Part shown: positions 52,736 to 61,008 of the stretch, one piece after another
Layout: every line of letters starts with the position of its first letter
Position numbering within the stretch: position 1 is the stretch's first letter
Assembly (NCBI RefSeq): GCF_004309355.1
Contig: NZ_BJCC01000031.1
Coordinates: 62,001-126,000, forward strand
Direction of reading: 5' to 3'
Length of the DNA stretch: 64,000 nucleotides
DNA from: Enterococcus florum
GTDB taxonomy: Bacteria > Bacillota > Bacilli > Lactobacillales > Enterococcaceae
The notes under the pieces: model-generated
What the model saw: the letters and a program-made list of their open reading frames with translations, nothing else
The model's database searches: none
What the model was told of the DNA's origin: nothing
Program-made: the position numbers and the translations under genes

Positions 52736-53833
52736 ATGAAAAAATGGAAGCGAAAGCTGCTGCTCGATCTAATAATGCTGTTGATTTTGCTTTTTGGCGT
52801 TGGGGCCCTCAGCTATCCGTTCGTAGGAAATGCCTGGATGCAGTATATGGATCAACGCATCATCGAACAAGCACAGGAAAAAGCCAATCATCAGGATCGA
52901 AAAAAGATTTCTGCCTTGCAGGAAAAAATGAACCAAGAAAATAAACGACTGGCTCTTGAAGGCATGAATGCTGGAGCCGATCCCTTTTCTGATGCCGCTG
53001 AAAAAAACGGTGCAGAAAAAAGCCCAGATTACTTAGCCAAGCATACGATTGCAACGATCTCGATCCCCAAAATCAATGTCAGCCTGCCGATTTTTGATCG
53101 AACCAGCGACTATTTTCTGGAACGAGGGGCCTCGCTTCTGGAAGGAACCTCTTATCCGATTGGCGGAGAAAGTTCCCATGCAGTGATCTCGGCACATCGC
53201 GGATTGTCCAATGCTAAATTTTTTACGGATCTGCCTGAACTTAAAAAAAACGATGAATTTTACATTGAGATCGGCGGAAATACGTTTGCTTACAAGGTGA
53301 TCAAACGTCGGGTGGTTGAACCTGAAGAAACGGAACAACTCAAAATCAAAAAGGGCAAGGACCTAGTCACACTGCTTACCTGTACACCCTATATGGTCAA
53401 TTCCCATCGTTTGATCGTGACAGGCGAAAGGACCGCCTTCTCTGAAGACAAACGTCAGCAGCTGACTGCGCTGAAGCAAAGACAAAAACGGTTGATTTGG
53501 ATCGCTGCTCTTTGCGGCGTTGGCTTGCTTTTTGGGATCGTATATGTTTTTTGGAAAAGAATAAAAAAACACATTATTTTTAATCGCTATTACCGCATTT
53601 TCATTCCTGAAATCGGAGATGGTCCTTATATTTTGTATACCAAGAAGAAAAAAGCAGTCCTGGCAGATCAAAAGAATGCTATAGAAATCCACGCAGATAA
53701 AGAAGGGAATCTGGTATACCAGCCTTTAAGAGGAGGGCGCTATTATTTGAAGAATCAGGCAGGAAAACAATATTATTTGTGGGTAAAGAAAATTTATAAT
53801 GATTGTTTCTCATATAAAACAGTCAATTATTAA
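52736..53833 (+). CDS. Class C pilin sortase with extra C-terminal domain
   Basis: The 365-residue enzyme joins backbone pilins. It has an N-terminal membrane segment, the lid motif DPF at 82-84 that closes the active site in class C sortases, catalytic His154 (SAHRGL), Cys216 (TLLTCTPY) and Arg225 (NSHRLIVTG). A second membrane segment lies at about 247-268, as usual. Ordinary class C enzymes end shortly after; here about 95 further residues form a basic, Tyr-rich domain rich in beta-like segments, which would be cytoplasmic if both helices cross. I do not recognise that tail. GGAGGCGGGTCCG is the ribosome site. Confidence 0.9.
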   Translation: MKKWKRKLLLDLIMLLILLFGVGALSYPFVGNAWMQYMDQRIIEQAQEKANHQDRKKISALQEKMNQENKRLALEGMNAGADPFSDAAEKNGAEKSPDYLAKHTIATISIPKINVSLPIFDRTSDYFLERGASLLEGTSYPIGGESSHAVISAHRGLSNAKFFTDLPELKKNDEFYIEIGGNTFAYKVIKRRVVEPEETEQLKIKKGKDLVTLLTCTPYMVNSHRLIVTGERTAFSEDKRQQLTALKQRQKRLIWIAALCGVGLLFGIVYVFWKRIKKHIIFNRYYRIFIPEIGDGPYILYTKKKKAVLADQKNAIEIHADKEGNLVYQPLRGGRYYLKNQAGKQYYLWVKKIYNDCFSYKTVNY

Positions 53834-53899
53834 AATAAAAAAACATGAACCCTGTATTTTTGTGTATACTATTCTTGTAGGAGCAGGGGAGGTTTTTCT

Positions 53900-54340
53900 A
53901 TCAAAATCAAAGTGGATATTATTGATCAAGGCGAGGAAGAACTGATCTTAAAAGTCCGGTCCTTGGATGAAGAAATGATACGTTTGATCAATTCCTTGCG
54001 GGTAAAAGATGATTCATTATGGGTGAACAAAGAGGGACAATTACATAAAGTAAATTTATGTGACGTGTATTATTTTGAAGCAGTAGAAAAAAAGGTCTTT
54101 TTGTATACCAAAGATCAAGTGTTTGAGGTCAAAGAAAAGCTGTATCAGTTAGAGGAAAAGTATCAAGGCACCCACTACATCCGCGTGTCTAAATCTGTCA
54201 TTTTGAACATCGAAAAAATCGAGCTGATCACCCCTACCTTTAATGGCCGATTAATTGTAAAATTGAAAAATAGCGAAAAGATATCGATTTCTCGCAACTA
54301 TGTACGCAATTTGAAGATTCAGTTAGGGGTGGATGATTAA
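53900..54340 (+). CDS. LytTR-domain transcriptional regulator
   Basis: The 146-residue protein has a LytTR DNA-binding domain in residues 55-140 (DVYYFEAVEKKVFLYT, then YIRVSKSVILNIEKI). It has no receiver domain and pairs with a DUF3021 membrane protein that overlaps it by one base, the known LytTR-regulator/inhibitor arrangement. The start is odd: the strong AGGGGAGG sits seven bases before an ATC codon, and the first standard codon in frame, GTG at 53912, is 19 bases away. I give the ATC as the likely start because the peptide then reads (M)KIKVDIID, as in relatives; GTG remains possible. Confidence 0.75.
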   Translation: MKIKVDIIDQGEEELILKVRSLDEEMIRLINSLRVKDDSLWVNKEGQLHKVNLCDVYYFEAVEKKVFLYTKDQVFEVKEKLYQLEEKYQGTHYIRVSKSVILNIEKIELITPTFNGRLIVKLKNSEKISISRNYVRNLKIQLGVDD

Positions 54341-54765
54341 TGATGAGATATGTGACGATTGTACGTGAACTGCTTGTTATCTTTTCTTTTGTTTTCACCT
54401 GGAGCGTCCTTGCTGCTTTGGTAACAGGCGCGCACCTGACGAATGAGACTGTCTTTTCTATACTGATCTTTACCTTGGTTTCGGTGAGCGGTTGTCTGCT
54501 TTTTTACTTAGATCGATTGGTGGACTTTCTGGGCCCGATGGTTGTTCAGCTGGTTTACATCGCTTATCTGTGTGTATGTTTTCTAGTCTGCAACTACCTA
54601 TTTTCCTGGAATACACCTCTGCTGGTGATGGGGATCCTGTTGGGTTTCATCCTGCTGGGCTACCTGATCGGCAAATGGATCCTATTTAGCATCAGTGTAC
54701 AAATGACAAATAAAATGAATGAACAGCTGAAGAAAAAATTTCAATCAAGATCAGACAAAGAGTAA
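54340..54765 (+). CDS. DUF3021 family membrane protein
   Basis: The 141-residue protein has four membrane segments and the DUF3021 pattern (ALVTGAHLTNETVFSILIFTL near residue 25). Such proteins are encoded beside LytTR regulators and hold them inactive at the membrane. Its start shares a base with the LytTR stop (TAATG). It lies between the sortase gene and the winged-helix gene. Confidence 0.85.
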   Translation: MMRYVTIVRELLVIFSFVFTWSVLAALVTGAHLTNETVFSILIFTLVSVSGCLLFYLDRLVDFLGPMVVQLVYIAYLCVCFLVCNYLFSWNTPLLVMGILLGFILLGYLIGKWILFSISVQMTNKMNEQLKKKFQSRSDKE

Positions 54766-54796
54766 CAATCAAAACACCAAAAAAGAAGGTGAAGAA

Positions 54797-55531
54797 ATGG
54801 TATCTGTATTGCTGTTGACGAAAAATATTTTGGTTGAACAAAAGCTGCAAGCCAGACTCCAAAAACTGAATTACGAAGTTTTCTGTTCTTCAGGCGTTTT
54901 TGAGCTGTTGAACAGGGGAGCTGAAGCGCTGCAAATACCAAGCTACTTTCAATATATCATTCTTAGTGAAACGATTTCTGAGCGAGAGTTGACCGCCGTT
55001 TTGCCGACGCTGCAACAAGATACGTCGGTGATTCTAAGAAAGGTCGAAAAACTTCCAATCGCCGAAGAGCAAAAGAAAGAAGGTGTCTCACAAGGGATTC
55101 ACGACTGGATCAGTGATGAGCAGACTACAGAAGAAGTGCGAGAAAAACTCTTTCAACTGACGAAGCATTTAAAGCTGAAGAGTCCTTCTGTTTCTTGGAC
55201 AAGTGGAAAATATGTGATGGAAAAGAAACGGTTGCTGGGGGCCCTCTCCTTGTCAAAACTTGAGCGGAGAACGCTGGACAAGCTTTACGATGCTCGAGGA
55301 GAAATCACCTCCAGAGAAGAGTTGTGCAACTATCTTTGGAACGAAGCGACGACGAAATCGCATTTGGTTCAATTATCGATGGTCATGAAAAGAATTCGCG
55401 AAGCCTTCAAAAAGGATGGGCTGGCAGAAGAAGCGATCCAAACCTCATGGGGCGAAGGGTATACGTTAACAGATGCGGTATATCGAAATTATGCCTATGA
55501 AAATAGAAAGGTAGAGCAGCTGACGATCTAA
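54797..55531 (+). CDS. Winged-helix regulator, paralogue in the pilus locus
   Basis: The 244-residue protein has the same plan as the regulator at 17349-18041: a receiver-like N-terminus without an acidic phosphorylation site (FQYIILSETISE) and an OmpR/PhoB winged helix at about 150-230 (SREELCNYLWN, wing WGEGYTLTD). It closes the plus-strand pilus locus, 31 bases after the DUF3021 gene, and ends at a terminator shared with the convergent surface-protein gene. GAAGGTGAAGAA precedes the start. A role in pilus expression is inferred. Confidence 0.8.
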   Translation: MVSVLLLTKNILVEQKLQARLQKLNYEVFCSSGVFELLNRGAEALQIPSYFQYIILSETISERELTAVLPTLQQDTSVILRKVEKLPIAEEQKKEGVSQGIHDWISDEQTTEEVREKLFQLTKHLKLKSPSVSWTSGKYVMEKKRLLGALSLSKLERRTLDKLYDARGEITSREELCNYLWNEATTKSHLVQLSMVMKRIREAFKKDGLAEEAIQTSWGEGYTLTDAVYRNYAYENRKVEQLTI

Positions 55532-55568
55532 AAAACGATCTGCGGAACAAGACCGCAGATCGTTTTTT
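55530..55568. terminator. Bidirectional terminator of regulator and surface-protein genes
   Basis: AAAACGATCTGCGG and CCGCAGATCGTTTT form a perfect stem with a short loop; both directions give a U-rich tail. Confidence 0.9.
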
Positions 55569-55573
55569 CGTGG

Positions 55574-56923
55574 TTAAGATGTTTTCTTTTTGTTCAAGAA
55601 AAGAGCTGAGAAGAGCAGCAGGCAAAGACTGCCCACGACCGCTAAAGCAGAAGAGGACTGCTCGTTTGTTTGCGGCAGGCTCGTTTGGGTCGTCGGAAGC
55701 GCTGCGGTGTTGATGATGTTTACTTCCTCTTTTTTAACAGGAGCAGCTAAATTCACTACCTTGCTTTCCTGTTTTGGCTGCGGCACTTCGATCGGTTCCG
55801 CGATTACTTCATTTGGCTGCGGCTCTTCGATTGGTTCCTCCGGATCAATGGACGGCGGTGTCTCTTCAATCACTACGGGAGCCTGGTACGTATAGTTAAA
55901 AACAGCACCTGTTTCATAATCTTGATTGTAACGAATATCAAAGTTTGAAATATTTTTATAGGTATAGGTCAGCCAATTTTCAATATCTCTATCTGTAGAA
56001 TGGCGACCGCTAATATCGCCAATTTTGATATACCCTGCATAGGTCTTGTAGTAAAGGATGTTTCCTTCTGCTACAAAAAAGTTCTGCACGTTATTGTTGT
56101 CAAAAACATCAATGCTTTGTTTCAAATCAATATCCGTAAAATTGAAGAATCCCGAAACAGTCGCTGCATTGCCTGTCAAGTTATCTAGAAAGGAATAACC
56201 TAACTGCACATCCTTGATTCCAGACATCGTGATACCGTTGCTTTTATGGATAGAAAGGGATTGACCATAAAGACTTCCACTTGAAAAAGGAGTCCAATTT
56301 TTAACTGTAATTTTCATGTCAATGACTTTCCCTTTGTATGAACCGACATTTTTAAAGGTCACTGTGATTTCATTTGGATTCGCAGTACGCAAGTCAAATT
56401 TGAAGGCTCTTGAATCCTCGGTAAATGTAGCGGATCCAGCATTTACTACAAAATCATCATCATCCAAATCATCAAATTTTGGCATGAAATTATAGTCAGA
56501 GGAAATGGTCGCATCCTCATCGGTGATTGCTTTGTCGTGATCAGCAATCTTTCCGTCATGGTCATCTGTCAGGGTGGTTGGTGCAGGTGCGGCTAAGGGT
56601 GCGGCAACCGTCATTTGGTTCTCTGTGTCAGTCAGTGCCTGCTCGCTTTGTACGGTTTCTTCCTCAGGAACCTGCGCTTCGACAACTGTTGGTTCTGCAG
56701 TTTCTGGTGCTGAGTCTGCAAAAGGTACACTCTCATTCTCGACTGCAGAAGGGACATTCTCACTCTCGGCTACAGAAACTTGGGTGTTGTCAGAACTTTC
56801 AACAAATTCTGTAGTAACTACGGGCGCTGGAGTTTCCAGCGCTTCATCCGCAAAGGCAGACAAGGGAGAAAGAGACAGCCCCAACAATGCTGCCGAAAAC
56901 AAATAAACACTTTTCTTAAACAT
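55574..56923 (-). CDS. Cell-wall surface protein with LPQTN sorting signal
   Basis: The 449-residue secreted protein has a signal peptide (cleaved near AFAD), about 100 residues rich in Val, Glu and Pro, a domain of about 200 residues (from FVVNAGSATF to TYKNISNFDIRY) that looks like a beta-rich adhesive fold, a Pro/Glu repeat (EEPQPNEVIAEPIEVPQP) that spans the wall, and a sorting signal that reads LPQTN, then a membrane segment and NKKK. The last motif position is Asn in place of Gly. It is convergent with the pilus regulator gene. I do not recognise the adhesive domain. ATGGAGGTTTTTGA precedes the ATG. Confidence 0.8.
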   Translation of the reverse strand: MFKKSVYLFSAALLGLSLSPLSAFADEALETPAPVVTTEFVESSDNTQVSVAESENVPSAVENESVPFADSAPETAEPTVVEAQVPEEETVQSEQALTDTENQMTVAAPLAAPAPTTLTDDHDGKIADHDKAITDEDATISSDYNFMPKFDDLDDDDFVVNAGSATFTEDSRAFKFDLRTANPNEITVTFKNVGSYKGKVIDMKITVKNWTPFSSGSLYGQSLSIHKSNGITMSGIKDVQLGYSFLDNLTGNAATVSGFFNFTDIDLKQSIDVFDNNNVQNFFVAEGNILYYKTYAGYIKIGDISGRHSTDRDIENWLTYTYKNISNFDIRYNQDYETGAVFNYTYQAPVVIEETPPSIDPEEPIEEPQPNEVIAEPIEVPQPKQESKVVNLAAPVKKEEVNIINTAALPTTQTSLPQTNEQSSSALAVVGSLCLLLFSALFLNKKKTS

Positions 56924-57203
56924 TCAAAAACCTCCATTTTTTATAAAATTTTCTATTTTATTGTATCATAAAATAATTGTTATGTGGAGATTTATATAGA
57001 ATGATGAGATTTTTAAACAGATGGAAATTATGTATACAAACCTTTATTTTGGAGTGTTTTATAGGAAGTGAAAATCAAAATTAAGGAGAATTAAACATAA
57101 TTTTAAATGATTTAAAAATAACGAATATTTGATGTGGGAAAGGCAGTGGAATAAATGATACATTTGATATGCTTCCAAAGCGAAACCTATTTTTCGTTCT
57201 GAC
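56924..57203. other. AT-rich intergenic region
   Basis: This stretch holds no gene. It carries the promoter of the minus-strand surface protein near 56,940-57,000, which I cannot pin down, and ends at the aguR terminator. Confidence 0.4.
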
Positions 57204-57233
57204 AAAAAAACTGGAAAGCGGTCAGCTTTCCAG
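57204..57233 (-). terminator. Terminator of aguR
   Basis: CTGGAAAGC (57211-57219) and GCTTTCCAG (57225-57233) pair around the stop codon; seven T follow on the minus strand. Confidence 0.85.
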
Positions 57234-58181
57234 CATTTCTTCGTCTTGTTTCAGTCTAAAGTCTTCGTAAATGGCTTGAATCTGGGTTCGTTTCTTGATA
57301 TCCAATTTGATAAAAATATTGTGGACATGGGTTTTGACCGTACCGACAGACAAGAAAAGCTCATCAGCGATTTCTTGGTTGGGTTTGTGCTCCAATAATA
57401 ATTGAAATATTTCCATTTCCCGCTGAGTAAACTGATGTACCTGACAAAATTGCAGGAAATAAAGCTCTCGATTTTCCTCCTCTGTTTGCAAGAGCTGTTC
57501 TTCACGGACAGCATGATCGCGTAAAAAGTAATAGATCACCATCAAACTGACTAAAATGGAAAAAATATCTTCACAAATGTTTCGATTGTAGATTTTGATA
57601 GTCAAGGAGGTGTACTGGTCAATATTGAAAATCACGAAGGTATCCTCTAAGATGATCGCGATACTAAAGATAAGTGCAATAATGGATGCCCATTTTAAAT
57701 ATTTGCGGGTTGTCTCTGATATTTTAGTGTTTTTACGAAATTGACGCCAGGCGTAACAGCCAAGATAAAATAAAAAGAGTTGATTCGGCAGATAATACAG
57801 CCAAACCTTGAATGCTGAATTCGGCAGGAGCGGCGTTGACAGCATCCAAACCGCCAGCAAAATGAGCATGCCTGTTTGGAAGGGCCGAATCTTGTCCTTG
57901 GACAACGCTACGACGATCCACAAGGAACAAAAGGCATTGACAATGAAGATGATGGTCTTCACTGCGGGAACACTCATGAAGGCTTGGTTGTAATTACTAG
58001 CGAAGCTGTTGAAAAATTCAGTCATGTAAATAATGACATTGTCTAAAATGAAAAAGGCCAAATAGAAAGTTATCGCTAGGAAAATTTTTCGTTTTTCCTT
58101 CGCGTAATAGGTTAGGGCGATAGACATGGTGATCGTGTATAAAACGATCAAAAGGATATTATAGATGAAAATAGCCACCAT
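57222..58181 (-). CDS. aguR: AguR, membrane LuxR-type activator of agmatine catabolism
   Basis: The 319-residue protein has seven hydrophobic segments in residues 1-225 and a LuxR-type helix-turn-helix at about 252-305 (TQREMEIFQLLLEHKPNQEI, SVGTVKTHVHNIFIKL). It matches AguR, the one-component agmatine sensor-activator of lactic acid bacteria, in both architecture and position, divergent from aguBDAC. AAAGGGG precedes the ATG. Confidence 0.92.
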   Translation of the reverse strand: MVAIFIYNILLIVLYTITMSIALTYYAKEKRKIFLAITFYLAFFILDNVIIYMTEFFNSFASNYNQAFMSVPAVKTIIFIVNAFCSLWIVVALSKDKIRPFQTGMLILLAVWMLSTPLLPNSAFKVWLYYLPNQLFLFYLGCYAWRQFRKNTKISETTRKYLKWASIIALIFSIAIILEDTFVIFNIDQYTSLTIKIYNRNICEDIFSILVSLMVIYYFLRDHAVREEQLLQTEEENRELYFLQFCQVHQFTQREMEIFQLLLEHKPNQEIADELFLSVGTVKTHVHNIFIKLDIKKRTQIQAIYEDFRLKQDEEMLES

Positions 58182-58283
58182 ATAGGTAACCCCTTTCAGG
58201 TGTTTTATTTTTATTTGTGAAATAAACCTTTTAATAAAACCTATTATACCATTAAAAGCTAATGAAACGCTTAAACTTTTAGC

Positions 58284-58397
58284 TAAACCTTTCTAAACTT
58301 GCATAAAATCAAGGGTTTAGATGGCCAAATAAATCTTATGAAATCAAGGGTTTATCCATTGTAAGCGTTTACTACTATAAGATTATCGTAAACCCTT
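58284..58397. promoter_or_regulatory. Repeated AAGGGTTTA motifs, candidate AguR sites
   Basis: AAGGGTTTA occurs at 58311-58319 and 58346-58354, 35 bases apart, each preceded by ATC. The reverse form TAAACCCTT lies at 58389-58397 and a near copy, TAAACCTTT, at 58284-58292. All are between aguR and aguB. The site at 58389 overlaps the poor -35 of the likely aguB promoter (-10 TATGGT at 58410). Confidence 0.6.
58359..58374. promoter_or_regulatory. Candidate cre site of the agu operon
   Basis: TTGTAAGCGTTTACTA matches the cre consensus at all but one fixed position (T for A at position 15). It lies between two of the AAGGGTTTA motifs, so CcpA could compete with AguR. Carbon repression of agmatine use is known in E. 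faecalis. Confidence 0.65.
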
Positions 58398-58459
58398 ACA
58401 TTTTTTTGCTATGGTGTGAATGCAAAAGCAAATAAGAAAATTTATTAGGAGGAATCAAC

Positions 58460-59479
58460 ATGGCAAAACGCGATTTTATTACTACGGAAAATTATACGAA
58501 GGAGGAAATTTTATACATCGTTGATTTATCATTAAAAATTAAAAAAGCAATTAAAAATGGATTTTATCCACCTCTATTGAAAGACAAAACCTTGGGAATG
58601 ATCTTCCAACAATCTTCTACTAGAACACGCGTATCCTTTGAAACAGCGATGACTCAATTAGGCGGACATGCTCAATATCTGGCACCAGGACAAATTCAGT
58701 TGGGCGGACACGAAACAATTGAAGACACAAGTCGAGTATTGTCTCGCTTAGTAGATATCTTGATGGCACGGGTAGAACGTCATCATAGTGTAAACGATTT
58801 AGCTACCCACGCAACGATTCCAGTAATTAACGGAATGTCTGACTACAACCACCCAACGCAAGAAGTTGGCGATTTGACGACAATGGTCGAACATTTACCA
58901 GAAGGTAAGAAATTAGAAGACTGCAAAGTAGCCTTCATCGGTGATGCAACCCAAGTATGTTTCTCATTAGGATTAGTAACAACTAAGATCGGTATGGACT
59001 TCGTACAATTCGGCCCAGAAGGCTTCCAGTTAAACGATGACCACAAAGCAAAATTAGAAGCCAACTGCAAAGTGTCAGGCGGAACTTATACCGTAACGGA
59101 TGATATTGAAGCAATCGTTGGTGCTGATTTCGTTTACACAGATGTATGGTATGGCTTATATGAAGCAGAATTATCAGAAGAAGAACGAATGAATGTCTTC
59201 TATCCTAAATACCAAGTAAATGAAGAGTTAATGAACAAAGCCGGCAAGAACGCGAAATTCATGCACTGTCTGCCAGCTACTCGCGGTGAAGAAGTAACCG
59301 ATGAAGTCATGGACGGACCAAACTCCATCTGTTTCGATGAAGCTGAAAACCGGTTGACTTCGATTCGTGGACTATTGGTTTACTTAATGAACGATTACGC
59401 AGAAAAGAATCCAATTGATGAAGCTGTCACAGCCGAAGCAAAAGCAGACCTAGAAGTTTTCTTAAAAAAACCACTGTAA
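58460..59479 (+). CDS. aguB: Putrescine carbamoyltransferase
   Basis: The 339-residue enzyme phosphorolyses N-carbamoylputrescine to putrescine and carbamoyl phosphate. [10 protein letters not shown] binds carbamoyl phosphate and HCLPATRG is the second family motif; the last 30 residues form the extra helix of PTCase. It is the first gene of aguBDAC. TTAGGAGGAATCAAC is an ideal ribosome site. The codon bias is towards AT compared with the permease gene further on, as is common in highly expressed genes. Confidence 0.96.
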   Translation: MAKRDFITTENYTKEEILYIVDLSLKIKKAIKNGFYPPLLKDKTLGMIFQQSSTRTRVSFETAMTQLGGHAQYLAPGQIQLGGHETIEDTSRVLSRLVDILMARVERHHSVNDLATHATIPVINGMSDYNHPTQEVGDLTTMVEHLPEGKKLEDCKVAFIGDATQVCFSLGLVTTKIGMDFVQFGPEGFQLNDDHKAKLEANCKVSGGTYTVTDDIEAIVGADFVYTDVWYGLYEAELSEEERMNVFYPKYQVNEELMNKAGKNAKFMHCLPATRGEEVTDEVMDGPNSICFDEAENRLTSIRGLLVYLMNDYAEKNPIDEAVTAEAKADLEVFLKKPL

Positions 59480-59489
59480 AAACAGCGTA

Positions 59490-59564
59490 GGAATGGAAAT
59501 AACTCTGCTTTTCGCTAAGGACTTATTTCCATCAGATGGTTGAGGCTGAGGCCTCAACCATTCC
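59490..59564 (+). promoter_or_regulatory. Two adjacent hairpins between aguB and aguD
   Basis: ATGGAAATAA (59493-59502) pairs with TTATTTCCAT (59523-59532); ATGGTTGAGGC (59536-59546) pairs with GCCTCAACCAT (59551-59561). GGAATGG (59490-59496) can also pair with CCATTCC (59558-59564), which excludes the others in part. No T run follows. Confidence 0.6.
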
Positions 59565-59589
59565 TTCCATAATAGAGAGGAAGAGAAAA

Positions 59590-61008
59590 ATGGAACAAAA
59601 GAAAAAATTTAGCTTGATGAGTGCCATTCTTTCCGTTATCTGCGTGGTATTCGTAGCGGAAGCTGCAGCGCCGGTTGCCGCAATCGGAAATTCCCAATTT
59701 TTCTGGTGGATTTTCCTATTGGTAGCATTCTTACTACCTTATGGTCTGATTTCATCTGAATTAGGAACCACCTATATTGGCGACGGCGGAATTTACGATT
59801 GGGTAACCAAAGCCTTTGGTCATCGCTGGGGTTCACGGGTTTCTTGGTATTATTGGATCAATTTCCCCTTATGGTTAGCTTCACTGGCCGTTATGTGTCC
59901 GGAACTGTTAACGACCATCACGGGGATTGAATTTCCGACGATTCCTTCCATCATTATCCAGTTGGCCTTTACTTGGATCATTGTTTGGATCAGTTTTTAC
60001 CCAGTCAGCGACAGTGTATGGATCTTAAACGGTGCAGCAGTCATTAAAATGATTTTGGCCGTATTAATCGGTGGTTTAGGTCTATATGTAGCCTTTACTA
60101 GAGGGATGGCAAACGAGTTTACGGTTCAATCCATGCTGCCATCTTTCGATTTGAACAGTCTTTCCTTTATTTCAGTTATCATTTTCAATTTATTAGGTTT
60201 TGAGGTTATCTGCACATTTGCAGATGACATGGAAAATCCTAAAAAACAAATTCCGCAAGCGATTGTGGCTGCTGGAATCGTAATTGCTGCGATTTATATC
60301 TTCTCCGCTTTTGGTATCGGGGTAGCAATCCCGACCGATCAAATCAGCACCGGCAGCGGAATGATGGACAGCTTCAAGCTCTTGACTGGTTCAACAGGCG
60401 GCTGGTTCATTATCTTGATGGCCTTCTTCTTCCTGTTAACCTTGTTTGGGAATATGATCTCTTGGTCACTAGGAGTAAACAACACAGCTTGTTATGCTGC
60501 TGAAAATGGAGACATGCCAAAATTCTTTGCGAAACGCAGCCAAAAGAACGAAATGCCGATCGGGGCTGCTTTGATGAACGGGTTCGTTGCAACCGTCGTA
60601 ATCGTGATTGCACCGATTTTGCCAAACCAAGACTTGTTCTGGGCGTTCTTCTCATTGAATTTAGTTATGTTCCTATTGTCTTATGTACCTGTGTTCCCGG
60701 CATTCTACAAATTAAGACAGATTGATCCTGATACACCTCGACCATTTAAAGTTGGCGGTGGAAATGGTGTCTTGAAACTGTTAGTCATTGCACCAATGCT
60801 GATGATCATTATTTCCTTGATTTTTACTGCAATCCCATTGCAGTTCGATGCAGCCACCTTAACAGAGCAGCTACCGATCACCATTGGAGCAATCATATTT
60901 ATCTTATTTGGCGAAGCGATTATTGTATTCAAAAAAATTACTAAAGAAGGAGCCGATAACCATGGCGAAGAGAATCGAAGCGACAACACCGAAACAAGAC
61001 GGGTTTAG
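59590..61008 (+). CDS. aguD: Agmatine/putrescine antiporter
   Basis: The 472-residue APC-superfamily exchanger has twelve hydrophobic segments and brings in agmatine in return for putrescine, which saves energy. The family start (FSLMSAILSVICVVFVAEAA) and its place between aguB and aguA identify it. The ATG at 59590 follows AGAGAGGAAGAG; longer readings from 59536 add a stretch without export sense. Its last 47 bases overlap aguA. Confidence 0.93.
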   Translation: MEQKKKFSLMSAILSVICVVFVAEAAAPVAAIGNSQFFWWIFLLVAFLLPYGLISSELGTTYIGDGGIYDWVTKAFGHRWGSRVSWYYWINFPLWLASLAVMCPELLTTITGIEFPTIPSIIIQLAFTWIIVWISFYPVSDSVWILNGAAVIKMILAVLIGGLGLYVAFTRGMANEFTVQSMLPSFDLNSLSFISVIIFNLLGFEVICTFADDMENPKKQIPQAIVAAGIVIAAIYIFSAFGIGVAIPTDQISTGSGMMDSFKLLTGSTGGWFIILMAFFFLLTLFGNMISWSLGVNNTACYAAENGDMPKFFAKRSQKNEMPIGAALMNGFVATVVIVIAPILPNQDLFWAFFSLNLVMFLLSYVPVFPAFYKLRQIDPDTPRPFKVGGGNGVLKLLVIAPMLMIIISLIFTAIPLQFDAATLTEQLPITIGAIIFILFGEAIIVFKKITKEGADNHGEENRSDNTETRRV

